Source: Sedimentibacter sp. MB35-C1 (lineage in GTDB: Bacteria; Bacillota; Clostridia; Tissierellales; Sedimentibacteraceae). Taken from it: a DNA stretch of 64,000 nt. A program made the translations under genes and the position numbers. The notes below the pieces were generated by a model, which saw nothing but the letters and a program-made list of their open reading frames with translations, did no database searches and was not told the DNA's origin. The DNA lies in contig NZ_CP133188.1 in NCBI RefSeq assembly GCF_030913635.1, forward strand, positions 3,286,001-3,350,000, given 5' to 3'. The stretch's first letter is position 1. Every line of letters begins with the position of its first letter. Of the stretch, positions 17,110-25,923 are shown piece by piece.

Positions 17110-18849
17110 ATGTCAATTACTAAGGAACTGGCTGAACAGCTGAAAGATTCTCCGGCGGTTGTATGCTGCCGAACTACACAAGGAACTGCAATCAGCCCCT
17201 CTGATCTCGAAGATCCTAATATCTTCCCTGAAATGGAAGAATCCGGACTTATTACAATTACCGCCGACACTTTAAAAATCGGCCAGGTAATAGGCGCAAC
17301 GCTTAAGCGTGATGTTGATGGTCTTACATCTCTGACCGCAGAAATGATGGAAGGCATAGTTGAAGCTAATAGTGCTTCAGAAGAAAAATCAATTACTGAA
17401 AAACCAATCAGTAAAGGAGGAAATGTCAAAGTGGATAAAGGTATGTTGCATATTGAAGCAGATCAAATTAACGGATTAAAATTGAGCCTTCCATTAGGTT
17501 CATTAGGAAGCAAATTTGAAAATTTTTCAGAATCTGCATGTGAACCTGAAAAAGTTGAAAATCAAGTGGTTGGAACTCTTGTAAAAAGAGAATTTTCTGT
17601 AAAGGAAGTTAAGCTGGGAGAAAAAACTTCTTTTGAGCACGGCATTCTCACCATAAGAAAAAATTTGGCTAAAGAAGCTGTAGCAGCCACTCCCCTTGTT
17701 AAAAAAATGGAAATAGATATTATAACTCCCGATAAAAGACATGTGTATTCTGATACAATAATGGATGTTACTCCTGTTGCAACAAAGGCTGAAGGAGATT
17801 TGGGAAGCGGAACTACACATATATTGAATGACATGGTATTTATGCTTACAGGAGTTGACGAGGCCGGAGTACAAATACATGAATTCGGTTCTTGTGAAGG
17901 CTATCTTGATGAAAAAATCACCTATGGAATGCCGGGATGCCCAGATCAAAATGATATTATAGTAAGAGCTCATGTAACTATTCAAGAACTTACGGGAATG
18001 GAAAGAAGAGGACCTTACGCTGCTCATAAAGCTTGTGACTTAGTTATTCAGGAAATAAGAGAAGTCCTTAAATCAACTCCTGCCTCCGAAGCAGTAAAGG
18101 TTGAAACATGCGAACAAGTAAAAAGGAACGGAAGACCAAGAGTTCTCCTGGTTAAGGAAATTATGGGACAAGGTGCAATGCATGACAATGTAATGCTTCC
18201 AACAGAGCCTGCAGGCGTAGCAGGAGGAAAACAGAACGTTGATTTAGGTAATGTACCTATAATCTTATCTGTAAATGAAGTTCGTGACGGAGGAATACAC
18301 GCACTTACTTGTATAGGCCCTGCATCGAAAGAAGATACGAGACATTATTTCAGGGAACCTGTATTGGAAGCTCTGGCAGCCGATGAAGAGCTGGATCTTG
18401 TAGGAGTTGCATTCATAGGAAGCCCTCAGGTAAATGATGAAAAGATGTTTGTTTCAAAGAGATTAGGTGCATTGGCTGACACAATGAAAATAGATGGAGC
18501 AATTGTTACTACAGAAGGATTCGGAAACAACCATATAGACTTTACTCAAAACATAGAGGAAATAGGTAAACGCGGAATAAAGGTTGTTGGAATTACCTAT
18601 GCTGCTTACCAGGGTCAGCTCGTTGTAGGAAATAAATACACAGATGCAATGATAGAAGTTAACAAGGATAAAGACGGTATGGAATCAGAAATACTGGGCC
18701 AGAACACCATTGACAAAAATGATGCTAAACGTGCAGTTGTAATGCTTAAAAACAGGATTGCAGGAGTTCCCATTGCACCTGCGGACAGAAAATGGAATCA
18801 GTCAGTTATAGATGAAAATCAAAGACTGGTTAATTCGATTCAGCTATGA
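17110..18849 (+). CDS. prdA: D-proline reductase proprotein PrdA
   Basis: A 579-residue proprotein of the pyruvoyl-dependent D-proline reductase, which reductively opens the proline ring to 5-aminovalerate. The conserved self-cleavage site is present in HALTCIGPASKEDTRHYF: cleavage before Cys401 would give an N-terminal chain of about 400 residues and a C-terminal chain whose N-terminal Cys becomes the pyruvoyl group. The N-terminus VVCCRTTQGTAISPSDLEDP is typical PrdA. ATG at 17110 with AAGGAGG upstream is preferred over an ATG inside prdC. The stop overlaps the next small gene (ATGA). Confidence 0.93.
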   Translation: MSITKELAEQLKDSPAVVCCRTTQGTAISPSDLEDPNIFPEMEESGLITITADTLKIGQVIGATLKRDVDGLTSLTAEMMEGIVEANSASEEKSITEKPISKGGNVKVDKGMLHIEADQINGLKLSLPLGSLGSKFENFSESACEPEKVENQVVGTLVKREFSVKEVKLGEKTSFEHGILTIRKNLAKEAVAATPLVKKMEIDIITPDKRHVYSDTIMDVTPVATKAEGDLGSGTTHILNDMVFMLTGVDEAGVQIHEFGSCEGYLDEKITYGMPGCPDQNDIIVRAHVTIQELTGMERRGPYAAHKACDLVIQEIREVLKSTPASEAVKVETCEQVKRNGRPRVLLVKEIMGQGAMHDNVMLPTEPAGVAGGKQNVDLGNVPIILSVNEVRDGGIHALTCIGPASKEDTRHYFREPVLEALAADEELDLVGVAFIGSPQVNDEKMFVSKRLGALADTMKIDGAIVTTEGFGNNHIDFTQNIEEIGKRGIKVVGITYAAYQGQLVVGNKYTDAMIEVNKDKDGMESEILGQNTIDKNDAKRAVVMLKNRIAGVPIAPADRKWNQSVIDENQRLVNSIQL

Positions 18850-19046
18850 TTTCAGCAAAAGATGTATCTCTTACCCCGAAGCTTCTAACAGGTAAAATTG
18901 TAGACATTTCAGAAATGTGCGTAAAAATCGAGCTTAAAGGAAAAATGGGAATCGTAAATTTGCCGCTCAGGTGCATAATTACTGATAAACCCCTAGAGCT
19001 TGATGCAGAAGCAGAATTATATATAAGCTATATACGAGTTTTATAA
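18846..19046 (+). CDS. Small prd-operon protein between prdA and prdB
   Basis: A 66-residue protein starting with ATG overlapping the prdA stop. It reads as a small beta-rich domain (LTGKIVDISEMCVKIELKGKMGIVNLPLR), reminiscent of the small CBO2463/CBO2479-type proteins annotated in proline-reductase operons. Role unknown; possibly complex assembly or translation coupling. Confidence 0.7.
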   Translation: MISAKDVSLTPKLLTGKIVDISEMCVKIELKGKMGIVNLPLRCIITDKPLELDAEAELYISYIRVL

Positions 19047-19065
19047 AATAAAGGAGGAAAATATC

Positions 19066-19791
19066 ATGAAACTTACCACAATAGAAGGAATGAAATCCGA
19101 AGTTTTCGCACCAACGACACCTGCTCCTGTTTGGACACCGCTAAAAAAGCCGCTGAGTGAATGCAAAGTAGGGTTTGCTACTGCAGGCGGAATTCATATG
19201 AAAACTCAAAAACCTTTCAACACTGCCGGTGACAATACATTTAGGGAAATACCTATAGACACACCGTCAAAAGAACTTATGGTTACTCACGGCGGGTTTG
19301 ACAACAGCGATATAAACAAGGACGTTAATGCAATGCTTCCTATCGACAGACTTCACGAGCTTAAAAAAGAAGGATTTATCAAAGATCTCTCTCCAATACT
19401 GATAGGATTCATGGGCGGCGGCGGAAATGTCGAAAAATTCAGAAACGAAACAGGCCCTGCAATCGCAAAAAAATTTAAGGATGCAGGCGTTGACATAGTT
19501 CTTTTAACAGGCGGATGCGGTACCTGCCACCGCTCAGCAACCATCGTCCAAAGAGCAATTGAATCAGTTGGTATATCAACCATAATAATAGCAGCACTTC
19601 CGCCTATAGCTAAGCAGCAGGGTGCTCCCCGTATAGCGGCGGCACATGTGCCCATCGGCTCCAATGCAGGCGAACCGAATAACATAGAAATGCAGACTTC
19701 CATACTGAAAGATTCTCTGAATCTTGTAGCAACCATGAAGGAATTCGGCGAAATGAAAATGCTTCCTTACGAATACAGACACAACGTATAA
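19066..19791 (+). CDS. prdB: D-proline reductase subunit PrdB, cysteine variant
   Basis: A 241-residue PrdB homologue with family blocks PVWTPLKKPL, LMVTHGGFDNSDINKDVNAM and IGFMGGGGNVEKF. In C. sticklandii and C. difficile PrdB the active site is U-G-T-C-H with selenocysteine; here the codon at 19516 is TGC, giving C151-G-T-C154-H. The rest of the family signature is intact, so the gene is not decayed. The Cys version may be slower or tuned to another substrate. AGGAGG upstream. A hairpin follows at 19804. Confidence 0.92.
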   Translation: MKLTTIEGMKSEVFAPTTPAPVWTPLKKPLSECKVGFATAGGIHMKTQKPFNTAGDNTFREIPIDTPSKELMVTHGGFDNSDINKDVNAMLPIDRLHELKKEGFIKDLSPILIGFMGGGGNVEKFRNETGPAIAKKFKDAGVDIVLLTGGCGTCHRSATIVQRAIESVGISTIIIAALPPIAKQQGAPRIAAAHVPIGSNAGEPNNIEMQTSILKDSLNLVATMKEFGEMKMLPYEYRHNV

Positions 19792-19803
19792 TACAAAATT
19801 TTG

Positions 19804-19848
19804 GCGCAGAGCCGGTCGGATTTTCCGGCTGTGCTCCGCGCTTTATTT
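19804..19848 (+). terminator. Terminator/attenuator between prdB and the prdE-like gene
   Basis: A GC-rich imperfect hairpin (GCGCAGAGCCGG … CCGGCTGTGCTCCGCGC) is followed by TTTATTTTT. It would reduce transcription of the downstream PrdA-like pieces relative to prdCAB. Confidence 0.65.
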
Positions 19849-19902
19849 TTATATGGGCATGCGTATTGAATATTGCGCATATAAGTCCCGGAAAGGTGAA
19901 TT

Positions 19903-20469
19903 ATGGGAATAGGTCCGTCAAGCAAAGAAACAACTCTTCATCATTTTAACGACCCGGTAACTGAAAGGCTTAGAAACGAACCCGGTATTGATTTTCCGGG
20001 CATAATTCTTCAGGGAACTCCGGAGGTATACGGAAACAAAAAATTTATTGCAGAAATGACCGGCTGCTGGTGTCAGGCAATGAGAGCTCACGGAGCAATA
20101 GTATCAATTGACAGCTGGGGCAACAGCCATGTAGACTTCACTTCTGTAATAGAAGCGATAGGGAAAAAAGGAATTCCTGTTGTGGGAATAAGCTTTGTGG
20201 GAAATCAAGCATCCTTTGTAGTTACAAATCAATACATGGATACAATCATAGATTTAAATAAAAACACCAGTGGAATTGAAACCTGCATTGTCGGTCAAAA
20301 TACGACATCCTATGAAGACGCAATGAAGGCAGTTGAAATACTTAAGAATAAAATCTTTAGAAAATATAATTTCACTCCATGTAATTTTGATGAACCGATT
20401 TTACAAAGAAGACTAATTCAGCGGTGTTTTCAAATTGATGAGGTCCAATTTTCAACAAGCCGAAAATAG
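19903..20469 (+). CDS. prdE: PrdE-like protein (homologue of the PrdA pyruvoyl-chain half)
   Basis: 188 residues homologous to the C-terminal chain of PrdA: MGIGPSSKETTLHHFNDPV aligns with CIGPASKEDTRHYFREPV, so the protein begins at the position of the cleavage Cys but has Gly there and cannot form a pyruvoyl group. Blocks SWGNSHVDFTSVIEAIGKKG and IVGQNTTSYEDAMKAVEILK match PrdA. ATG with AAAGGTGA upstream. Its last 20 or so residues (LIQRCFQIDEVQF) resemble the start of a PrdD-type domain, and the homology then continues in the -1 frame into the next gene, so the stop at 20467 looks like a frameshift. Confidence 0.78.
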   Translation: MGIGPSSKETTLHHFNDPVTERLRNEPGIDFPGIILQGTPEVYGNKKFIAEMTGCWCQAMRAHGAIVSIDSWGNSHVDFTSVIEAIGKKGIPVVGISFVGNQASFVVTNQYMDTIIDLNKNTSGIETCIVGQNTTSYEDAMKAVEILKNKIFRKYNFTPCNFDEPILQRRLIQRCFQIDEVQFSTSRK

Positions 20470-20540
20470 TAAATAACAAGCTTCTTATAAATAATGCAAA
20501 AATTCAAAACATTCTAAAAAAGCACCCTGAAATAAGGAGC

Positions 20541-21155
20541 ATGAAAATTAACATAATCAATCCAGGAAAGGACAGCATCTTTACAAATGCAAATCTAGAT
20601 TTTTCTCCTGTTGCTGTAAAAGTTTCAGGATGCCTCGGAGAGGGAACGACACATGCAGCATCTGGGATAACTGTCATGTTAACCGGAGCTGAAGCAAAAG
20701 AATTCGGCGGCTTTCAGGCATCAAACATCGGTTCTTCCGAAGGAAAACTTAAGGATCATGTTGTACGCAACAAATTCGGAACTCCCGATAGCTCCGATAT
20801 TATACTTCACTTTGATTTTATCTTCAATGAAGGCCATGCAAGGACAAGAGAAGGAATCATTGCAGCACACATGGCAGCTGACGAGTTTATAGAGGATATC
20901 CGCAGCTGCCTCAAGTCTCTTAGCGCAGATACTGCTTACAAAAGCAAAGAATATTTTGACACACTCAAAATAAATTCACCTAGAATTGTCCTAGTTAAGC
21001 TTGTGTCCGGTCTCGGGTGCATGTATGAAACAGCAATATTTCCAGGCGAACCCGGAGGCTGCTTGAATTCCCGTTCAATTATGGATGTTTCAAACATGCC
21101 GCTGTTCGTCACCCCAAGCCAGTACAAGGACGGCGTCGTGCATTCACTGTGCTGA
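20541..21155 (+). CDS. prdD: PrdD-like protein (homologue of the PrdA N-chain half), possibly frameshifted from prdE
   Basis: 204 residues homologous to PrdA residues of about 195-401: SPVAVKVSGCLGEGTTHAAS, TREGIIAAHMAADEFIEDI and LVSGLGCMYETAIFPGEPGG. It ends HSLC-stop, exactly where PrdA has its T-C cleavage pair. The annotated ATG has AAGGAG only one base away, a poor site, and an open frame with PrdD-like sequence (NKPKIVNNKLLINN) extends upstream to about 20442, into the end of the prdE frame. One extra base in the TTTT run near 20449 would fuse the two genes. Downstream, the +1 frame stays coding-like to about 21262. Confidence 0.72.
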   Translation: MKINIINPGKDSIFTNANLDFSPVAVKVSGCLGEGTTHAASGITVMLTGAEAKEFGGFQASNIGSSEGKLKDHVVRNKFGTPDSSDIILHFDFIFNEGHARTREGIIAAHMAADEFIEDIRSCLKSLSADTAYKSKEYFDTLKINSPRIVLVKLVSGLGCMYETAIFPGEPGGCLNSRSIMDVSNMPLFVTPSQYKDGVVHSLC

Positions 21156-21288
21156 GCAGCATGATTTATACTTTCCTTATTCAGATATTTCTGATATAAT
21201 ATTAACAAATATCGTTGCATCAATTTTACCTGAACATCATAATGCGGCGGTTAGATCAGATTAATCTTGTAAGGAAGGAGGAAATAAA

Positions 21289-22689
21289 TTGATAATCGAA
21301 AAAAGCATGTCCCTTAAAAGCACTCTGGAACAGCTGGACTATGAACTGCTTGCCTCAATAATAGATTGCATATATGAAGCCGTATGCGTAATCGACGAAA
21401 AAGGAACCGTGGTTATTTGGAATAAAAGTGCGGAAAAGCTTTACAACATAGATTATAATCAAATCTATGGAAAAAATATCCGTGAATTTTTCCCTAATGC
21501 CATAGTCGATACTGTAAGACTGACAAGAACAACTGCAGAAAATATTCAGCACTCTCCAAGAGAAAGCTCCCATATACTGGCAAGCTCCAAGCCCTTAGTT
21601 GTAAGGAATAAATTTATGGGAGCGGTATCCACAGACAGAGACTTCAATGAAGTCAAAAAACTATATTGCGATTTGGAAACCGCAAATAAGCGCCTGCTGT
21701 TTCTTGAAAATGAAGTTCGGCGACTGGAAGGCTCCTTTGGAAATATTATAGGTACCGATCCCAATCTTATTAAAAAAATAGAAATTGCAAGGCAAATCGC
21801 TCCTATTGACACCAGTGTAATGATAATCGGAGAAAGCGGAACCGGCAAAGAGGTATTTGCCAGAGGAATACATGAGGCAAGTGGCAGAAAAGGACATTTC
21901 GTTCCCGTAAATTGCAGTGCAATTCCGGGCGAACTTTTTGAAAGCGAGTTTTTTGGTTACTCTCCGGGTGCTTTTACGGGAGCAAGCAGAAAAGGAAAAG
22001 CCGGAATTCTTGAGCTGGCAAACGGTGGAACAATCTTCCTAGATGAAATAGGAGATCTCCCTCTCAATATGCAGGCAAAACTCTTAAGATTCCTGCAGGA
22101 TAAGACACTCACGCGAGTAGGCGGAGAAAAAGCCGTTCAGTTAGATGTAAGAATAATTTCCGCAACTAACTTAAACCTGAAAGAGATGGTAAAAGAAAAT
22201 AAATTCAGAGAAGATCTGTTTTACAGATTAAATGTAATAGAACTTTCTATTCCACCTCTAAGAGAAAGAAAAAATGACATTCCTTTGTTAATAGGCTTTT
22301 TTCTAAAGCTTTATTCAAAAAAACTTTGCAAAAAAATCAAGGGCGTGGAAAAAGAAGCCGCAGACATACTCAGAGAATATCCGTGGCCCGGTAATGTACG
22401 AGAGCTGATGAATGTAATTGAACAAATTGTAGCAATAAATACAGAGGGCTTCATAACGAAGGAACATCTGCCGGCATCTGTATTGGAAAAGCACGAAAAT
22501 ATCTCTGCAGCTTCCAAGAAATACCCTCTGGACCTGACAGCAGCTGTTAAGAAATTAGAAACAGAAAATATAAAAAAGGCTCTTATGGCAGCAAGCTATA
22601 ACAAATCTAAAGCAGCAAAGCTTCTTAATATACCAAGAACGACTTTATATCATAAAATGGAAGAATATAAAATTGCAAATCAAAAATGA
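21289..22689 (+). CDS. prdR: Sigma-54-dependent activator PrdR
   Basis: A 466-residue activator: PAS domain (about 20-120, IYEAVCVIDEKGTVVIWN), a coiled linker, an AAA+ domain with Walker A GESGTGKE, the sigma-54 loop GAFTGA and Walker B GTIFLDEIGD, and a Fis-type helix-turn-helix at the C-terminus (SKAAKLLNIPRTTLYHKMEE). In C. difficile PrdR activates the prd operon in response to proline; the matching -24/-12 promoter lies at 15689. TTG start at 21289 with AAGGAGG. Confidence 0.9.
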   Translation: MIIEKSMSLKSTLEQLDYELLASIIDCIYEAVCVIDEKGTVVIWNKSAEKLYNIDYNQIYGKNIREFFPNAIVDTVRLTRTTAENIQHSPRESSHILASSKPLVVRNKFMGAVSTDRDFNEVKKLYCDLETANKRLLFLENEVRRLEGSFGNIIGTDPNLIKKIEIARQIAPIDTSVMIIGESGTGKEVFARGIHEASGRKGHFVPVNCSAIPGELFESEFFGYSPGAFTGASRKGKAGILELANGGTIFLDEIGDLPLNMQAKLLRFLQDKTLTRVGGEKAVQLDVRIISATNLNLKEMVKENKFREDLFYRLNVIELSIPPLRERKNDIPLLIGFFLKLYSKKLCKKIKGVEKEAADILREYPWPGNVRELMNVIEQIVAINTEGFITKEHLPASVLEKHENISAASKKYPLDLTAAVKKLETENIKKALMAASYNKSKAAKLLNIPRTTLYHKMEEYKIANQK

Positions 22690-22734
22690 GCCGCTGAAAA
22701 ATGTAATCAGTTAGATTACAAAATAAAAGTCCAT

Positions 22735-22786
22735 AAAAAAACACTTCGAGCATTCAGACCCAATATTGCCCAGGAAGTGTTTTTTT
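22735..22786. terminator. Bidirectional terminator between prdR and the amidohydrolase gene
   Basis: AAAAAACACTTC and GAAGTGTTTTTTT form a stem around a 26-base loop with A and T runs on both sides, between convergent genes. A second small dyad, GTAATC/GATTAC, lies at 22703-22719. Confidence 0.75.
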
Positions 22787-22799
22787 ATTTCTTTAAATT

Positions 22800-24224
22800 T
22801 TACAGTTTTCCTTCTGCCATAAACCTTGCATTGGTACCGTTAATATCAAAAAATTCCTTAGCTGCCGCTTCACCGATTCTATTCGGATGTGCTTTAATTG
22901 CCTCGATATGTTCCATTTCTTCTACATGCTGAAGTTTTCGGTTTCTCATAATAATATCACCGTGAACAACAGAAGTATCAACTTCACACCCTCTTGCACT
23001 ATATACTAAATTTGGCACAATATTTCTCATTGGATATGTGTAAACCGGCTGCATTGACGGATGGTTCAAATTAACTGCAATAAAATCAGCTTCTTTTCCG
23101 ATTTCCAATGATCCCACAATGTCACCCAAGCCAATAGCTCTCGCTCCTTCGATTGTCGCCATGCGAAGTGCTCTCCATGCGGGCATAACTTCCGGATTGC
23201 CATACTTAATTTTATTAAACAAGCATACATTTTTCATTTCATGAATAATGTTGTGACAGTTATTTCCCGGTGCCTGATCAGATCCAAGAGCCACATTTCC
23301 GCCGAAATTCTGGAATACTACACTTGGGCACACAATTCCATCGATAATACCTATGGATGCAGGATTGACAATCATTGAAGCTCCGCTTTTAGCAATAATT
23401 TCAGTCTCTTTATCAGTACAATCTGTAAGATGTACCGCGATAAGACTTTCATCTAAATATCCCATATCTGATAAAAACTGAGCAGGCCTTTTACCGTATC
23501 TTTTTTCAATCTGGTAGGTCTCACGATCACCCTGCTGCACATGCATATGGATTTTTGTTTTTCTTTCCTTTACAACTTTCTGAACTTTTAGCAACATTTC
23601 AGGGCTTACAAAATCTGCACCTTGCGGCCCAAAGAGAATTTTTATTCTCCCGCCGGCCTTGTTGTTCCATTTATCAAACAATTCTATATTTCTTGCCAGG
23701 AACTCTTCTCCCTGTGTATCATCGAATTCATAGAGTTCACCGGGCTTGTAGACTTTATACTTTGCAGCTCTGATGTTTTGAGTAATGTTTCCTCTTGCCC
23801 CAAGTTTCTCAATGAATGCACAAACATTATTCATGTTTGCTTCATAATCGCCTAAAGTTGTTGTTCCTGCCTTTACCGCTTCAATAATTGCAACTCTGCT
23901 TCCTGCATCACGCTCATCATCATTTACGGCATTATCGAACGGCTGAAGCCCATACATCATCCAGTTATTTGTGTCCTGTGCCAGACCCCTCATAACATTG
24001 CACGCTGTATGCATATGTCCATCGATCAATCCCGGGAGAACAACATGTTCTTCCAAATCGAGAACTTCATCAGCAGCATACTCTTGATTAACTTTGTTGA
24101 TATCGATAAAATCACGGATTTTTCCACCATCAACAATCATTGCAGCTTCTTTCTTATATCCTACACCTTCACCTTCCATGGTATAGAAGTGAGGAGCCTT
24201 TACTATCATATCTACATGTTTCAT
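22800..24224 (-). CDS. Amidohydrolase (TRZ/ATZ, cytosine/guanine-deaminase-like superfamily)
   Basis: A 474-residue metal-dependent hydrolase with the motifs LIDGHMHTACN (first metal His pair), KIHMHVQQGD, AVHLTDCTDKE and GSDQAPGNNCHN (catalytic Asp), and the C-terminal composite sheet (GSLEIGKEADFIAVN). It deaminates or dechlorinates a heterocycle, or hydrolyses a cyclic amide; the exact substrate cannot be read. It is co-transcribed with an NhaC-type transporter 40 bases upstream, under a sigma-54 promoter, suggesting uptake and breakdown of one nitrogenous compound. Confidence 0.88.
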   Translation of the reverse strand: MKHVDMIVKAPHFYTMEGEGVGYKKEAAMIVDGGKIRDFIDINKVNQEYAADEVLDLEEHVVLPGLIDGHMHTACNVMRGLAQDTNNWMMYGLQPFDNAVNDDERDAGSRVAIIEAVKAGTTTLGDYEANMNNVCAFIEKLGARGNITQNIRAAKYKVYKPGELYEFDDTQGEEFLARNIELFDKWNNKAGGRIKILFGPQGADFVSPEMLLKVQKVVKERKTKIHMHVQQGDRETYQIEKRYGKRPAQFLSDMGYLDESLIAVHLTDCTDKETEIIAKSGASMIVNPASIGIIDGIVCPSVVFQNFGGNVALGSDQAPGNNCHNIIHEMKNVCLFNKIKYGNPEVMPAWRALRMATIEGARAIGLGDIVGSLEIGKEADFIAVNLNHPSMQPVYTYPMRNIVPNLVYSARGCEVDTSVVHGDIIMRNRKLQHVEEMEHIEAIKAHPNRIGEAAAKEFFDINGTNARFMAEGKL

Positions 24225-24264
24225 TCTTTACCTCTTTAATTTTTATAGTTATGTTTAATTTAAG

Positions 24265-25797
24265 CTAAGCAATCGCTTCCTTCTTGCTTGAAATTTTTGC
24301 AAAGATAAACAGCAAACAAGCCAAAACTACTGCTGTTACAACTATACTCAAAACATATTGTCCTGTCAGTCCTCCGAATAAAAAACCGACTGCAGCAGAA
24401 GCTCCGACCGTTAGTCCATACGGCAGCTGAGTCTGTACGTGAACAATGTGATTACAAGATGCGCCGGTTGATGAAAGAACTGTAGTATCAGAGATTGGTG
24501 AACATTGATCTCCAAATAATCCGCCACCGATTACTGCTCCGACAATATAAGCATATGGCAGATTAAATGCAATTGCCATTGGAAATGCAATAGGCATCAT
24601 AATTGACCATACACCCCATGATGATCCTGTTGCAAATGAAATTGCAGCTCCAAATACAAATACCATTACAGGTACCAGCCCCGGAGTCAGGTAGTTCTCA
24701 ACGATTCCTGCCAGATAAACGCCAACTTCCATCTGACTTGTGATACTTCCAACTGACCAAGCGCATACCAAAATAAAAGGAACTGAAATCAGCTGCGCCA
24801 TTCCATCAACAAAATGGTTAAATGCTTTATCAGGCTTAAATAATTTTGTTGCTACGCCTACTGCACCTGCGCCGATTCCTCCGCAGACAAAACCCATAGA
24901 AATTGCCAATGTGATATTACCATTTAAGAATGCTCCTTTAAACCCGTTTTCACCAATATTTCCTGTCCAGAAAATAGTTGCGAAAAGCGAAACAAATAAA
25001 CAGATCATTGGAATAGCAAAATTCCACATAGAAGGTAAATATCCTTCTGGAAATTCTTCTTTTGTTTCCGGAACCAGCGGCTCAACACCGTCAGCAAGCA
25101 ATTTGCCTTCTTTTCTTGCTCTCAATTCTTCCTTATGCATTGGCCCGATATTTAGTCCAAAAATTGCAACTATAAGAACTGTAATCATTGCAAAAAGTCC
25201 GTACATATTAAATGGAAGCATATGCAGCCAGATTGACCATTCATTTCCTTCAACATTACCTGCTGCGAGTTCGGCTGCAATCAATCCTACAATAAAAGGC
25301 CCATAACTTGAAATTGGTGAGAATGCAGCCAAATTACACCCCATCGAGTCCAGGATATATGCAAGTTTTGCTCTGGATACTTTTACTAAATCCGTAACCG
25401 GTCTCATAATTGTTCCAAGAATAAGACAAGGTTCCGTGTATGAGAAAATAAATGCAGAAAGCGCAGTAACTATTTGACCTTTCTTTGCATTATTAATTTT
25501 CTTCGTAATCGCTTTAGCAAAGGCTTTTGCAGAGCCAGTCACTCGCAGCATTGCAACCAATCCACCTGAAAGAGTTACAAGTAACAATAATCCTGCGTTC
25601 CACTCACTTGCAATTGAAGGGATGAAGAAGTCTCTAAAAATAGCAGCAAATCCTACAATCGGATTCCAACCGTTCAGCATTGTAGCACCAACCCATACGG
25701 CTACAAATAGTGATAAGATTGTTTGTTTTGTTTTTAATGCCAAAGCCACCGCAACAATCGGCGGGATAAGGCATAAAACTCCAAATGTTGTGTCCAT
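24265..25797 (-). CDS. NhaC-family Na+/H+-antiporter-type transporter
   Basis: A 510-residue membrane protein with about 11-12 helices and the family blocks FSYTEPCLILGTIMRPVTD, AAISFATGSSWGVWSIMMP and GLFGDQCSPISDTTVLSS. NhaC relatives next to catabolic genes often move organic substrates or amines in exchange for ions. The operon with the amidohydrolase suggests it imports that enzyme's substrate. ATG at 25797 with AGGAG upstream; first gene behind a sigma-54 promoter. Confidence 0.9.
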   Translation of the reverse strand: MDTTFGVLCLIPPIVAVALALKTKQTILSLFVAVWVGATMLNGWNPIVGFAAIFRDFFIPSIASEWNAGLLLLVTLSGGLVAMLRVTGSAKAFAKAITKKINNAKKGQIVTALSAFIFSYTEPCLILGTIMRPVTDLVKVSRAKLAYILDSMGCNLAAFSPISSYGPFIVGLIAAELAAGNVEGNEWSIWLHMLPFNMYGLFAMITVLIVAIFGLNIGPMHKEELRARKEGKLLADGVEPLVPETKEEFPEGYLPSMWNFAIPMICLFVSLFATIFWTGNIGENGFKGAFLNGNITLAISMGFVCGGIGAGAVGVATKLFKPDKAFNHFVDGMAQLISVPFILVCAWSVGSITSQMEVGVYLAGIVENYLTPGLVPVMVFVFGAAISFATGSSWGVWSIMMPIAFPMAIAFNLPYAYIVGAVIGGGLFGDQCSPISDTTVLSSTGASCNHIVHVQTQLPYGLTVGASAAVGFLFGGLTGQYVLSIVVTAVVLACLLFIFAKISSKKEAIA

Positions 25798-25836
25798 GAT
25801 TATATCTCCTTTTTTTATTTTTCAGGTATATAAACA

Positions 25837-25852
25837 GCATAATTCGTGCCAA
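25837..25852 (-). promoter_or_regulatory. Sigma-54 promoter of the NhaC/amidohydrolase operon
   Basis: On the minus strand TTGGCACGAATTATGC reads as TGGCAC-N5-ATGC, one base from the -24/-12 consensus, about 40 bases upstream of the transporter start. The adjacent upstream gene encodes a sigma-54 activator. Confidence 0.75.
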
Positions 25853-25860
25853 CATTAAAA

Positions 25861-25903
25861 CCCCGGTAATTTCAATGTTTTTCTACAACATCAATTACCG
25901 GGG
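25861..25903 (-). terminator. Terminator after the sigma-54 regulator gene
   Basis: CCCCGGTAATT and AATTACCGGGG form a strong GC-capped stem, extended by imperfect pairing. On the minus strand it is followed by TTTTAATG, 20 bases beyond the regulator stop. Confidence 0.8.
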
Positions 25904-25923
25904 TCAATTTTTTTTAACTTATA

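Noticed and set aside
20441-20470. Programmed -1 ribosomal frameshift between the prdE-like and prdD-like genes
   Set aside because: No X-XXY-YYZ slippery heptamer is present at the overlap (CAA TTT TCA), so a one-base loss in the T-run is the simpler reading.
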